DNA of 64,000 bases from Thermosynechococcus sp. NK55a (GTDB lineage Bacteria > Cyanobacteriota > Cyanobacteriia > Thermosynechococcales > Thermosynechococcaceae): assembly GCF_000505665.1 (NCBI RefSeq), contig NC_023033.1, positions 124,001-188,000 on the forward strand. Reading direction: 5' to 3'. A program made the position numbers and the translations under genes. The notes beneath the pieces are model-generated. The model searched no databases. It was not told where the DNA came from and saw only the letters and a list, made by a program, of their open reading frames with translations. How positions within the stretch are numbered: position 1 is the first letter of the stretch; every line of letters starts with the position of its first letter. Below are positions 46,771 through 56,334 of the stretch, in pieces.

Positions 46771-46792
46771 ACGTCTTAGCAACGTCTTAGCA
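46771..46792. repeat. 11-bp perfect tandem duplication upstream of tRNA-Thr
   Basis: ACGTCTTAGCA occurs twice head to tail 18-39 bp upstream of the tRNA. On the minus strand each copy supplies a TTGCTA-like hexamer, so it may have duplicated or displaced the -35 element. Confidence 0.9.
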
Positions 46793-47010
46793 ACAGTGGG
46801 GAACCTTACCTATCAATCTTTTTTGGGCATTGCGCAGTCCCAGCGCCGAAAAGATTCAAGGCCAAGGCGGCCTGCTAAGGGGATGCCAAGTTGAAGATCG
46901 CAGCAATCGGGCTTGAGTTGTTAATGATTCATTGCAAACCCCAGCAGCCATCGGCAACGCCTAGAAAATGATCTAAGTTTTGATTAGCTTGCTGTGGCAG
47001 TTGCATCACC
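46793..47010. other. gap between tRNA-Thr and the FHA kinase gene
   Basis: This 218-bp stretch, part of a 428-bp protein-free region that also holds the tRNA, must contain the promoter of the FHA kinase gene. A run of six T lies at 46821-46826. No additional gene or RNA was recognised. Confidence 0.35.
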
Positions 47011-48249
47011 GTGATTATCCTGCACCTGTTGGACGCTTGGAAACGCACTCCGGTTAGAACCTGGCGTTTTCCCATAAAAACAACCATCCGCATTGGTCGC
47101 GCTGCAGACAATGATGTGATTCTCAACGATATTCTCGTTAGCCGCTATCACGCGGAACTCTCTTGCTACCGGGATCCAGAGAATCTCGATCGTTGGTTTC
47201 TCAAAAGTTTGGGGGCGATCGGTACGTTTGTCGATGGTCGCCTTGTTGATGAGAGCAAACTTGCCAGTGGCAGCCTCATCCAGCTAGGACCCACAGGCCC
47301 AATTCTGGAATTCCATGAGCAAACCTTTCGCCGCAGTGCCCCCACCCTTGGTGAGTGTACCCATGCCGGTAATATGCCCGGGAATCTGTTTTGCATTCAC
47401 TGCGGTCAACCCCTCAATGTGCAGCACACCGTACGCAACTATCACATCCTGCGCCTTTTAGGCCAAGGCGGGATTGGCAGGACCTACTTGGCCTGTGAAG
47501 CTCACCCCCCTGGGGAATGGACTGGCAAGGTTCCAGAGGTGCGGGTTCTCAAGGAACTGCGGTCTGAGATGGCGGATAATGAGAAGGCACAGGAACTTTT
47601 TGAGCGGGAAGCTCGTATCCTGCAACTCCTTGACCATGCAGGGATTCCCCGCTTCTATGATTTTTTTGTGGAAGATGGGAAAAGCTATTTGGTCATGGAA
47701 CTCATTCATGGCATTGACCTAGAGCGCTGGGTACTGCGCAATGGCCCGGTGCTGATTCCTCAGGCGGTGCAGTGGATGATTCAAACCTGTGGTGTCTTAG
47801 ACTACTTGCACAATCAGGATCCACCAGTGATTCACCGTGACTTGAAACCTAGTAACCTGTTGGTGCGATCGCGGGATAACCAAATTGTTTTGATTGACTT
47901 TGGGGCGGTCAAAGAACTGGGGCATTCCCCCAGCCGCGTTGCTGTGGAGGGCTACAGCGCCCCGGAACAGATGATGGGCAAACCCACCATTCAGTCCGAT
48001 CTGTTTGCAGTGGGCGCAACCTTAGCTTTTCTACTTTTGGGAGATAATCCAATTCGCTTCTATCATCACTGTCAGGGCTACCATCGGCTTGATGTATCGG
48101 ATCGCCCAGAAATTCCCGATCCTTTGAAGGAGGTGATCCACCGCGCCACCGCACCTTTGATATCTGAGCGCTATCCTTCTGCTATTGCTTTGGCCAAAGC
48201 GCTTAGGCGGACCCTGGCAGAACTCTCCCAAGAATGGTCCAAAGTTTGA
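47011..48249 (+). CDS. FHA-domain serine/threonine protein kinase
   Basis: A 412-residue protein from a GTG at 47011. An FHA phosphothreonine-binding domain (about residues 20-95: IRIGRAADNDVILND, VSRYHAELSCY) is followed by a short zinc ribbon (CTHAGNMPGNLFCIHCG near 115-129). A kinase domain then spans 140-400 (GQGGIGRTYLA, HRDLKPSNLLV near 275, DFGAVKEL near 297, APEQMMGKP near 320). A built-in FHA module suggests it docks on phosphorylated partners, perhaps another kinase such as the one encoded 430 bp away on the other strand. Confidence 0.9.
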   Translation: MIILHLLDAWKRTPVRTWRFPIKTTIRIGRAADNDVILNDILVSRYHAELSCYRDPENLDRWFLKSLGAIGTFVDGRLVDESKLASGSLIQLGPTGPILEFHEQTFRRSAPTLGECTHAGNMPGNLFCIHCGQPLNVQHTVRNYHILRLLGQGGIGRTYLACEAHPPGEWTGKVPEVRVLKELRSEMADNEKAQELFEREARILQLLDHAGIPRFYDFFVEDGKSYLVMELIHGIDLERWVLRNGPVLIPQAVQWMIQTCGVLDYLHNQDPPVIHRDLKPSNLLVRSRDNQIVLIDFGAVKELGHSPSRVAVEGYSAPEQMMGKPTIQSDLFAVGATLAFLLLGDNPIRFYHHCQGYHRLDVSDRPEIPDPLKEVIHRATAPLISERYPSAIALAKALRRTLAELSQEWSKV

Positions 48250-48279
48250 TGCTCCAGTTTGAACGAGTTGTAGGTTTCT

Positions 48280-48951
48280 ATGATTTACCTGCCTGTTACT
48301 GCCCTACTTTTTGTGCTGCTGATCCTGTCGCTGCCGTTTCTGTGGCTGGCGATCGCCTTCGATGCCGTACAGGTGGCCGTTGCCAAGTTGGGCTTTTCAC
48401 CGACTGCCGCCTCGGTCTTACTGCTGATGGTGATTCTCGGCAGTACAATTAACATTCCCCTCTACGAGCGGGTCTCTACGGTGGCGATTGTTCCCGATTT
48501 TGAAGAACTCTGGTTAAGTCGGTTTTGGGGAATTCCCCTGCGCAAAATTCAGCAAAAAACTATTGTGGCGCTGAATGTGGGCGGTGGCCTAATCCCCACA
48601 CTGCTGGCACTCTATCAATTTACCCGTGTGAGTCCCTTAGCGATTCTTTTGGTGACCTTGATCGTGGCTGTGGTGAGCTACTATTCTGCCCAAGTGGTAC
48701 CTGGTATTGGGATTCAAATGAATGCCTTGGTTGCCCCCCTAACAGCAGCAATGACGGCCATTTTGATTTCTGGGGGCATAGCGGCGGCACCTATTGCCTT
48801 TGCCGGGGGCGTGCTGGGAACGCTCATTGGTGCCGATTTACTACACCTGCGGGAAATTGAGCGCATGTCGGCGGGGGTGCTCAGTATTGGTGGTGCGGGT
48901 GTCTTTGATGGCATTGCCTTATGTGGGTTATTTGCACTGCTATTGACTTAG
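48280..48951 (+). CDS. DUF1614 integral membrane protein
   Basis: A 223-residue protein with about six or seven hydrophobic helices. Conserved small-residue blocks are LLLMVILGSTINIPLYE near 52 and FAGGVLGTLIGADLLHL near 170, as in the DUF1614 family. It has no signal peptide separate from the first helix. Function unknown. It follows the FHA kinase by 30 bp on the same strand. Confidence 0.82.
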   Translation: MIYLPVTALLFVLLILSLPFLWLAIAFDAVQVAVAKLGFSPTAASVLLLMVILGSTINIPLYERVSTVAIVPDFEELWLSRFWGIPLRKIQQKTIVALNVGGGLIPTLLALYQFTRVSPLAILLVTLIVAVVSYYSAQVVPGIGIQMNALVAPLTAAMTAILISGGIAAAPIAFAGGVLGTLIGADLLHLREIERMSAGVLSIGGAGVFDGIALCGLFALLLT

Positions 48952-49020
48952 GCATACCCGCAGTAAGAATAACCATGATAAAGTGCTGGATGAAGTGCTA
49001 AAACCTCTGAGAAAAAATCT

Positions 49021-49473
49021 ATGGGTCTGCTGGCTGGCTATCAATTTGTCAAAGATTTAGAATCCGCTGGGGCATTGGCACTCTTTGTTCCCCCAGAGGG
49101 CGGTTTTGAGGGTCGCTATCAACGGCGACTGCGTTCCAAGGGCTATACCACTTTGCCCATGAGCGCACCGGGCTTGGGGGATTTAGCAGCCTACCTGACC
49201 CAAGAGCACGGAATTCGTCCGGCTCACACGGGCAAAGAAGACATTCGCGTTTATTTTCAGCCGCCCTTAGTGACGTACCATTTGCAAAACCTACCCCCCA
49301 ATGCTAAGGGACTGGTGCTCTGGCTGATTGATGGTAAGCGGCTCTCAAGGCAAGAATTTGCCTACTTGGCACAGTTGACCCAAACCCTACCGAAGTTCAA
49401 AGTGGTGGTGGAAGTGGGGGGCGATCGCGTTGTGCGCTGGGAACCCCTTGCGGATTGGGTTGCTGCTGCCTAG
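49021..49473 (+). CDS. ndhN: NAD(P)H-quinone oxidoreductase subunit N
   Basis: A 150-residue peripheral subunit of the cyanobacterial/chloroplast NDH-1 complex, sited on the stromal side and required for respiration and cyclic electron flow. The family sequence is intact: start MGLLAGYQFVKDLESAGALA, RYQRRLRSKGYTTLPMSAPG near 36, PPNAKGLVLWLIDGKRLS near 92. It stands alone with a 70-bp gap before it that contains an imperfect AAGTGCT duplication. Confidence 0.95.
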   Translation: MGLLAGYQFVKDLESAGALALFVPPEGGFEGRYQRRLRSKGYTTLPMSAPGLGDLAAYLTQEHGIRPAHTGKEDIRVYFQPPLVTYHLQNLPPNAKGLVLWLIDGKRLSRQEFAYLAQLTQTLPKFKVVVEVGGDRVVRWEPLADWVAAA

Positions 49474-49602
49474 GGTCTAACACTTCTGCGTCAATCCACA
49501 AACTGCCTACTTGGCCCTTGACAGTCTTCCTTCAACCCTGAAGGATATAGGCCAGAGGGGCTTAGTCTCCCTGTATCAGAAATAACCATTGGGAAAGGGA
49601 CG

Positions 49603-49863
49603 ATGACTTCAAATTCCGACATCTCAGGGAAAAAACTTGCCGCTGGCATCTGTGGTATCCTCTTGGGTACCCTTGGCATTCACAAATTTGTCCTTGGTTA
49701 CAATACCGAGGGCTTGATCATGTTGCTGGTGAGCTTGTTGACCTGCGGCTTGGCCGCCCCTGTCATGGGTATTATTGGCTTAATTGAGGGAATTATGTAC
49801 CTCAGCAAAAGTGACCAGGAGTTTTACAATACCTACATCGCTGCCAAAAAGGGCTGGTTCTAA
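49603..49863 (+). CDS. TM2-domain protein
   Basis: An 86-residue protein with two transmembrane helices, the TM2 fold. A soluble N-terminus precedes the core KKLAAGICGILLGTLGIHKF, and a second helix (MLLVSLLTCGLAAPVMGIIG) precedes EGIMYL. Such proteins are common and their role is unknown. It lies between ndhN and dnaX on the same strand. Confidence 0.87.
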   Translation: MTSNSDISGKKLAAGICGILLGTLGIHKFVLGYNTEGLIMLLVSLLTCGLAAPVMGIIGLIEGIMYLSKSDQEFYNTYIAAKKGWF

Positions 49864-50001
49864 GGTCTAGGATTTATTCCATCCGGGGAGATGGCGGCAA
49901 TTGCTGGCCTGCTAGAATAACAGGCGCACACTCAAGTTTAAAGCTTTAAGTTCAGGAAGTTAACCACAGGATTTCTTTGGCCTATCCATTGCAGCCCAGC
50001 G

Positions 50002-51810
50002 GTGACCTACGAACCCCTGCATCACAAATACCGCCCCCAACGCTTTGCAGATCTGGTGGGTCAGGGGGCGATCGCCACCACCCTCACCCAGGCTTTGCTC
50101 AAGGAGCGCATTGCGCCCGCCTATCTCTTTTGCGGTCCCCGTGGCACAGGCAAAACCTCTAGTGCCCGTATTTTGGCAAAGTCCCTCAACTGCCTGAAGA
50201 GTCGGAAACCAACTCCTGACCCCTGTGGCCAGTGCGAAGTCTGTCGGCAGGTCGCTAATGGCACCAGTTTGGATGTCATTGAAATTGATGCAGCCAGCCA
50301 CACTGGGGTGGACAATATCCGCGAACTGATTGAGAAGGCACAATTTGCCCCAGTGCAGTGTCGCTACAAGGTTTATGTGATTGACGAATGTCACATGCTG
50401 AGTGTGTCGGCCTTCAATGCCCTCCTCAAAACCCTAGAGGAGCCGCCGCCCCATGTGGTCTTCATCCTAGCGACAACGGATCCACAGCGAGTGCTGCCCA
50501 CCATTATTTCCCGCTGCCAGCGCTTTGATTTTCGGCGGATTCCCCTAGGGGAGATGGTTGCCCACCTTCAGGACATTGCTGATAAAGAGCAAATTGAGAT
50601 TGCGCCTGAAGCCTTGACCCTTGTGGCCCAATTAGCCCAAGGGGGACTGCGGGATGCTGAAAGCTTGCTGGATCAGTTGAGCTTATATCCTGAACGGATC
50701 ACGGTAGAACACGTATGGCAACTGGTCGGAGCGGTGCCAGAACAAGATCTGCGGCAATTGTTGGGGGCGATCGCCCGTCGGGATGCAGTGGCAGTTCTCG
50801 AGCAGACCCGCCAATTACTGGAGCGGGGTCGCGATCCGCTGACAATTCTGCAAAATCTGGCCAGCCTCTATCGTGATTTGCTCTTGGCAAAAACTGTCCC
50901 TCAACGGCAGGACTTGGTAGCCCTCACCGCAGAAACTTGGCAGGCCTTGATTGCCCTTGCTGAGGCATGGTCAGTTGAGGAGATTCTACACGCCCAACAA
51001 CACCTGCGCACCTGTGAAAGCCAAATCAAACAGAGCAATCAACCCCGCCTCTGGCTGGAAATTAGCATTTTAGGACTGATGACGGAGAGGGTTCCCCAAC
51101 CGCCCCCAGCTGCGGTAATGCCTGCTGCCAGTCCACAGCCAACCACTGGGGCACCCCCTAGGATTAAACCCGAAGTTGCTGTTGCCGCCAAGCCCGCAGA
51201 ACCCCTCCCTCAGAACTCGGAATTGTCAGTTAAACACCTGCAAATTAAAGAAACCGCTGCTGCGGCACCTGAACCAGCGGCATCTCCTGAACCCGTAGCC
51301 AATCCCGAACAGGTGTGGCAACAGGCACTACAGGTCTTGCAGCAGATGCAAATGAGTACCTATGCGCTGCTTGCACAACATGGTCACCTACGGCACTTGG
51401 ACGATCGCGAGGTACAGATTGGTATTGTCAACCAAACCCTGTTAAATCTGACGAAAAATAACCAAGCCAAAATTGAAGCTGCCTTTTCCCAAGTTTTAGG
51501 CCGCCGCACCAAAGTCGTCCTTGAGGTTGCGCCGCTGCCCCACAAAACCACACCTGCACCAAAAGCTAAGGAGCCGCCGCAATCCTCTGTCGTCATCCCC
51601 CTGCAGCCAAGAGAAGCTCCACCCCCCCCTGAAGAACCAACCCCTATTCCACCCCCACCACCTCTCACCACTGCTGCCGATCCTGTGCGTGAATCTGCCG
51701 AAAAACTGGCACGATTCTTTAACGGTGTGGTTATTCGCCTACCCGATGAGGGCGAAAGTCCAGACACCCCAATTGCTGAAGCCTCTGAAGAGGAGGAGCT
51801 GGAGTTTTAA
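50002..51810 (+). CDS. dnaX: DNA polymerase III gamma/tau subunit
   Basis: A 602-residue clamp-loader ATPase from a GTG at 50002 (residues TYEPLHHKYRPQRF follow). Walker A GPRGTGKTSSARILAKSLNC lies near 46, zinc cysteines in DPCGQCEVC near 73-81, and sensor/Walker B DECHMLSVSAFNALLKTLEE near 130. Pro/Ala-rich linkers and a tau-like C-terminal region follow, ending in Glu-rich residues. Several cyanobacterial dnaX genes carry inteins in this ATPase domain; none is present here. The gene borders the acquired island on its 3' side. Confidence 0.95.
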   Translation: MTYEPLHHKYRPQRFADLVGQGAIATTLTQALLKERIAPAYLFCGPRGTGKTSSARILAKSLNCLKSRKPTPDPCGQCEVCRQVANGTSLDVIEIDAASHTGVDNIRELIEKAQFAPVQCRYKVYVIDECHMLSVSAFNALLKTLEEPPPHVVFILATTDPQRVLPTIISRCQRFDFRRIPLGEMVAHLQDIADKEQIEIAPEALTLVAQLAQGGLRDAESLLDQLSLYPERITVEHVWQLVGAVPEQDLRQLLGAIARRDAVAVLEQTRQLLERGRDPLTILQNLASLYRDLLLAKTVPQRQDLVALTAETWQALIALAEAWSVEEILHAQQHLRTCESQIKQSNQPRLWLEISILGLMTERVPQPPPAAVMPAASPQPTTGAPPRIKPEVAVAAKPAEPLPQNSELSVKHLQIKETAAAAPEPAASPEPVANPEQVWQQALQVLQQMQMSTYALLAQHGHLRHLDDREVQIGIVNQTLLNLTKNNQAKIEAAFSQVLGRRTKVVLEVAPLPHKTTPAPKAKEPPQSSVVIPLQPREAPPPPEEPTPIPPPPPLTTAADPVRESAEKLARFFNGVVIRLPDEGESPDTPIAEASEEEELEF

Positions 51811-51847
51811 GGCCTCTGAGGGTCTAGTTTTCGGCCCCGCATATTAT

Positions 51848-51869
51848 ATTCCCAGAAGATTCCCAGAAG
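51848..51869. repeat. 11-bp perfect tandem duplication at the island edge
   Basis: ATTCCCAGAAG occurs twice head to tail, 38 bp after dnaX and 80 bp before the transposase remnant. Confidence 0.9.
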
Positions 51870-51950
51870 TCGTGCTCAACCCCTCGAAGCATACCGGCTC
51901 TTCGAACGCTTGTTACCAGGCCAGAAAGCATCCAAGGAAGGAGCGTAGCC

Positions 51951-52921
51951 ATGCCTCGGATTCACGCTAATGCCCGAACCACACCTCGGATTCGCCGTGA
52001 GGCCCAACAAGCGCCAGCTTCGGTAAGTCACCGCGAGCTTGCCAGACGCTACGGTATCCACCGCCATACGGTCGCGAAATGACGAAAGCGCGGGAGTGTC
52101 GCAGACAAGCGCACCCGCCCTCATCGCTTGAACACTATGCTTACTGCAGCGCAAGAGCTCGTGATCGTTGAGGTGCGTAAGTTCCTTTGGCTGCCCCTTG
52201 ATGACCTGCTGGTTCTTGCCTGAACCTTCCTCAACTCCAACCTTAGCTGCTCGGCGCTAGATCCCCTAGATCCCTGTCTGCGCTGCCACAGGGTCTCGAA
52301 CCTGCGCGCACTGCAAAAGAAGCCGGCAAGCGCAGAAGGGGGGACAAAACGACCACGCGGCAGTTCAAAGACGACGAGCCAGGGTTCATTCACATCGACT
52401 CAAGTACCTGCCGCAATGTCTGAAGAGGAGAGGCGCCCTGACCTCTGCGTCGCAATTGACTGGGCAACGCGTTGGCTCTATCTGGCAATCCACGAGGATA
52501 AGAACGCTGAATCTGCCACGCACTTTTTTGCGCACGTGCTTGCCAACACCCCCTTTGTGGTACATACTCTTCTTACAGATACCGGCAAGGAGTTCACCGA
52601 TCGCTTCTGCACCACGGGCGATCGCCAACCCACCGGACGCCATCTGTTCGATCAGCTCTGTGCGAACAAGAGAATTGAGTATCGGCTCATCCAACCTCGC
52701 CACCCGCCAACCAATGGCATCGTCGAGCGCCTCAACGGTCGCATTGCCGAGATTCTGGGCGCTGAGCGTTTGTCTCCGCCGCTGATCTGCAAGAGACGCT
52801 CACAGGCTACCTTTGGACGCACAATCACCGAATTCCCCAACGCGCTTGGGACCACATGACACCCATCGAGAAACTCTGAACATGGCCAATGGAGCGACCA
52901 GAGTTGTTGTTTCAAAGGTAG
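51951..52921 (+). pseudogene. decayed IS481-type transposase
   Basis: The start is MPRIHANARTTPRIRREAQQ followed by a helix-turn-helix (VSHRELARRYGIHRHTVAK) and a stop at about 52081. Integrase-core sequence then continues in shifting frames: KFLWLPLDDLLVL, a DDE-type core start (DLCVAIDWATRWLYLAI near 52440), RLIQPRHPPTNGIVERLNG near 52684, and LWTHNHRIPQRAWDHMTPIE near 52815, with stops at 52877 and 52919. At least three frame changes and several stops show it is inactive. Terminal inverted repeats were not found. Confidence 0.85.
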
Positions 52922-53067
52922 GTCATGTCCCGGGTCTTGACCTGCGCTGCAGCGAGCGCGGATGGATGCAGGCTGCAACGGTTCTATTGATGAGGCAATT
53001 CGCAATTATTGTGCTGCGTAATGTCTCATTATTTATTGGAATAGCTATAATGAGCACAACTGACTGA

Positions 53068-53087
53068 CCGCGAGCATTTGCTCGCGG
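53068..53087. repeat. 20-bp inverted repeat
   Basis: CCGCGAGCA and TGCTCGCGG are perfect arms around TT. No T-run follows on either strand, so it may be an element end or a protein site more than a terminator. A TATAAT lies nearby at 53045-53050. Confidence 0.6.
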
Positions 53088-53118
53088 AACAACTTATTGA
53101 GGGAACTCTTTACAGGAA

Positions 53119-53973
53119 ATGAGACCAATGACCCCCAAAAAACTAATCCAAGCGGAGGCTCACCTTGCCTTCGGGCGCAACTGGCTGGAAGATCACAGAG
53201 GTTGAAGTGCGTGAGACGGAAGCGGGGCTTTTGTAGCTTCTGGGTGGAGAGGGGCTTGATGGCAAGCGCTTTCTCAATATCGGAGGTGGTTCAGATCTGC
53301 ACAATCTCGCGGCCCTTCGACTTGGGGCGCGGGAGGTGGTGGCGGTGAACAGCAACGCCGATTCGGTGGCAACCACCCATGCTGTGCTTTCTCATTTCGT
53401 GTCCGGCGGCGCTTACCGCATCAAGCAAGAAAGTATCTTCAAGCTCGCACCCACCAAATGGGGAACTTTCGATGTGGTTTATTCCTGGGGGACTGCACCA
53501 CACCGGCGAGCTCGACTGCGCTTTGGCTTGTGCCGCGCGGATGGTGACACCCGAGGGTCTCCTTGTGTTGGCACTTTATCGGCGCATCTGGATGGAGCTG
53601 TTCTGGCGTTGGGAAAACAGTTGGGAAAACAATTGTACTGGTACGCGCAGGCTTCTCCTGCGGCTCAGGCTCGGATGCGATGGGTGTATGTGACCCTTTT
53701 GCGCCTTGGCCTTCGGTTAACTGGCCGGCGGTTTGCAGACTATGTGACCCCCTATCGTGGTAATCGCGCAATGAATTACTACCACGACGTCCATGATTGA
53801 CTGGGTGGCTGGCCCTATGAGTCCATCAGGCCCGATGAAGTGTCTGCCCGAATGATCGGGCTAACTTTACACCAGTTCCGATTTTCGCACGCTAGGGAAG
53901 GTTTTCGGATATTGTCGGTTCGGGATGCAATGACTACGTCTATAGACTCTATAAACAATTGGTGCAGAGCTGA
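53119..53973 (+). pseudogene. decayed class I SAM-dependent methyltransferase
   Basis: Pieces in different frames line up as one methyltransferase. The N-terminus MRPMTPKKLIQAEAHLAFG is followed by motif I in a shifted frame (RFLNIGGGSDLHNLAALRLG near 53270), then GTFDVVYSWG near 53465, LHHTGELDCALACAARMVTP, and RGNRAMNYYHDVHDWLGGWP near 53760-53810. The tail SGCNDYVYRLYKQLVQS ends at TGA 53971. Stops at about 53202 and several frameshifts inactivate it. A 12-bp duplication (53608-53631) adds to the damage. It ends three bases before asnB, as in sugar or surface-polymer operons that pair these two genes. Confidence 0.8.
53608..53631. repeat. 12-bp perfect tandem duplication inside the methyltransferase remnant
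   Basis: GTTGGGAAAACA occurs twice head to tail within the decayed coding region. Confidence 0.9.
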
Positions 53974-53976
53974 GCT

Positions 53977-55974
53977 ATGTGCGGTTTAACTGGTTTCTGG
54001 CAGTTTGGCGGTTGCCCTGGTGATGATGCTCGCGCCACTGTGCAACGCATGGCCGACACTCTCATCCACCGCGGGCCGGATGATGCGGGAGTATGGGTAG
54101 ATGCAGAAGTGGGCATTGCACTGGGTCACCGTCGGCTCGCTATCCTCGATCTATCTCCTGCTGGCCACCAGCCCATGGTGTCGGCCTCTGGACGGTACGT
54201 GATCGTCTTCAACGGCGAGATCTACAACTATCTCGAGTTGCGCGAAAAGCTTACCAAAGTCAACCCTACCGGGATGGTTCCCCCATGGCGCGGCCATTCC
54301 GATACGGAGACATTGCTCGCGGCATTTGAAGCTTGGGGTATTGAAAAGACCCTCGAGCGCGTCGTGGGGATGTTCGCCATCGCCCTCTGGGATCGGAAAA
54401 GGCGTATGCTCACACTGGCGCGCGATCGCATGGGTGAAAAACCGCTCTACTATGGCTGGGTGCACGGCACACTAGTATTTGGCTCCGAGCTCAAGGCATT
54501 GCGGGCATATCCAGGGTTTGACAATGCTATCGAGCGCCAGGCGCTAGCGCTTTTCATGCGGTACGACTACATACCCGCACCGTGGAGCATCTACGAAAAC
54601 ATTTGGAAGCTGCCCCCGGGTTGCTTTGTGCAGTTTGGGGAGCAGTCCCTCAGCCCCGGCGCCTCTCCTGCCGGGAAAGGGGAGATCAAAGCCTATTGGT
54701 CGGTGCGCGAGGTGGCAGAGGCGGGGTTGAGAGAGCCGCTTGCGTGTACGGAAGCGGAGGCCGCCCGGGAACTCGAACGCCTGCTCAGGCAAGCCATCGC
54801 TGGGCAAATGGTGGCCGATGTGCCCCTGGGGGCGTTTTTGTCGGGCGGGGTGGATTCTTCCACCGTGGTGGCGCTGATGCAGGCGCAATCTGCGCGGCCG
54901 GTGCAGACCTTCACCATCGGTTTTCACGAGGGCGACTACAATGAGGCCGAGCACGCCAAGGCCGTGGCGCGGCATCTGGGCACGGCGCATACCGATCTCT
55001 ATGTGACACCGGACGACGCGATGGCGGTCATTCCCCGGCTGCCCGCGCTCTACGACGAGCCCTTCGCCGATTCGTCCCAGATTCCTACCTTTCTGGTAGC
55101 TGGGCTCGCGCGCCGGCAGGTGACGGTGAGCCTCTCGGGCGATGGCGGCGACGAACTCTTTGGGGGGTACACCCGCTATTTCTGGACGCGCGCGCTGTGG
55201 AAGCGGCTGGGTGTGGTACCCATGCCGCTGCGCCGGGCGTTGGCGGCAGCTTTGACCGGGCCCTCACCCGCCGCGTGGAATCGCGTGTTTCGGTTGCTGG
55301 GCCCGCTGCTGCCGCGCCGGCTTAGGGTAAAGCTCGCCGGCGACAAGATGCACAAGCTCGCCGAGTTGCTGGCGCTCGATTCCCTGGAGGCGGTGTATTG
55401 CTATCTGGTCTCCCACTGGCAGCATCCGGCGGAGGAGTTGGTCATCGGTTGCACGGAGCCCGAGACGATTCTTTCCCGCCGCGATGCGTGGCCGGCGAGC
55501 CTGGCCCAGGGCCAGCGGCCCTTCGAGGAAGTGATGATGTTCCTCGATCAGCTCAGCTATCTGCCGGATGACATTCTGGTCAAGGTGGATCGCGCGGCGA
55601 TGGGGGTGAGCCTGGAAACCCGCGTGCCGCTCCTGGATCACCGCGTGGTGGAATTTACTTGGCGGCTGCCCTATCACTTCAAGATTAGGGAGGGGCAGTC
55701 CAAGTGGCTGCTGCGCCAGGTGCTCTACCAATACGTGCCCAAGGAATTGATCGAGCGACCTAAGATGGGGTTCGGCGTGCCGCTGGATCAATGGCTGCGC
55801 GGCCCGCTGCGGGAGTGGGCGGAGGATCTGCTGTCGGAAGCGCGCCTCAAGCGCAAAGCTTTTCTCAATCCAGAGCTAGTGCGGCAAAAGTGGCAGGAGC
55901 ATCTTTTGGGTCGGCGGAACTGGGCATACCATTTGTGGAATGTGTTGATGTGGGAGGCGTGGCTGGCTGCCTAG
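53977..55974 (+). CDS. asnB: asparagine synthase (glutamine-hydrolysing), horizontally acquired
   Basis: A 665-residue two-domain enzyme. Catalytic Cys2 starts the class II glutaminase domain (MCGLTGFWQF, HRGPDDAGVW near 32, FNGEIYNY near 78). The synthetase domain has the ATP loop FLSGGVDSSTVVALMQ near 288 and SLSGDGGDELFGGYTRYF near 387. The gene is intact. The DNA from about 54650 onward is strikingly GC-rich with GCG/CGC codons, unlike its neighbours, which points to transfer from a GC-rich, perhaps proteobacterial, donor. Linked to a decayed methyltransferase, it may come from a surface-polysaccharide cluster. Confidence 0.92.
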   Translation: MCGLTGFWQFGGCPGDDARATVQRMADTLIHRGPDDAGVWVDAEVGIALGHRRLAILDLSPAGHQPMVSASGRYVIVFNGEIYNYLELREKLTKVNPTGMVPPWRGHSDTETLLAAFEAWGIEKTLERVVGMFAIALWDRKRRMLTLARDRMGEKPLYYGWVHGTLVFGSELKALRAYPGFDNAIERQALALFMRYDYIPAPWSIYENIWKLPPGCFVQFGEQSLSPGASPAGKGEIKAYWSVREVAEAGLREPLACTEAEAARELERLLRQAIAGQMVADVPLGAFLSGGVDSSTVVALMQAQSARPVQTFTIGFHEGDYNEAEHAKAVARHLGTAHTDLYVTPDDAMAVIPRLPALYDEPFADSSQIPTFLVAGLARRQVTVSLSGDGGDELFGGYTRYFWTRALWKRLGVVPMPLRRALAAALTGPSPAAWNRVFRLLGPLLPRRLRVKLAGDKMHKLAELLALDSLEAVYCYLVSHWQHPAEELVIGCTEPETILSRRDAWPASLAQGQRPFEEVMMFLDQLSYLPDDILVKVDRAAMGVSLETRVPLLDHRVVEFTWRLPYHFKIREGQSKWLLRQVLYQYVPKELIERPKMGFGVPLDQWLRGPLREWAEDLLSEARLKRKAFLNPELVRQKWQEHLLGRRNWAYHLWNVLMWEAWLAA

Positions 55975-56094
55975 AATGCCAAGATTTCTCTTCTTGGTAA
56001 TTGAAGGATCACTTTCATAGGGACGGCTGGATTCTGACTGCAATCACAAAAAGGCTCGCGATCGCCCCCCAGAATCAGCAGCTGCAGGTCATTC

Positions 56095-56334
56095 CTATTG
56101 GGAGGATGGCAAAGCAGGTCTGGGCAGATAACGAGTAACTTGTGACCATAGAAGCTGTAGCTGCTCCCCTAGGCGATCGGGACCGATACCAAAAAAGATT
56201 TGCAATAGGAAGACAACCAGGGCAATTTTAATCGCCGTACCGAGAGTGACCTTGAGCACAGTGATGAGCCAGCGGAGCACAAACCAGCTGATGACGATCG
56301 CCCCCACGGTGATCAGAAGTTCAGTTCCTGTCAT
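56095..56334 (-). CDS. small two-helix membrane protein
   Basis: A 79-residue protein starting MTGTELLITVGAIVISWFVL. Two hydrophobic segments (about residues 5-24 and 32-50) precede a soluble tail (GPDRLGEQLQLLWSQV). The ATG at 56334 overlaps the stop of the PHP gene in ATGA, indicating coupled translation. Upstream extension into the PHP gene is rejected. Cyanobacterial type, no named function. Confidence 0.7.
   Translation of the reverse strand: MTGTELLITVGAIVISWFVLRWLITVLKVTLGTAIKIALVVFLLQIFFGIGPDRLGEQLQLLWSQVTRYLPRPALPSSQ

Noticed and set aside
50002-51810. Intein in DnaX
   Set aside because: Walker A through Walker B is continuous and the total length is normal, so no intein is present.
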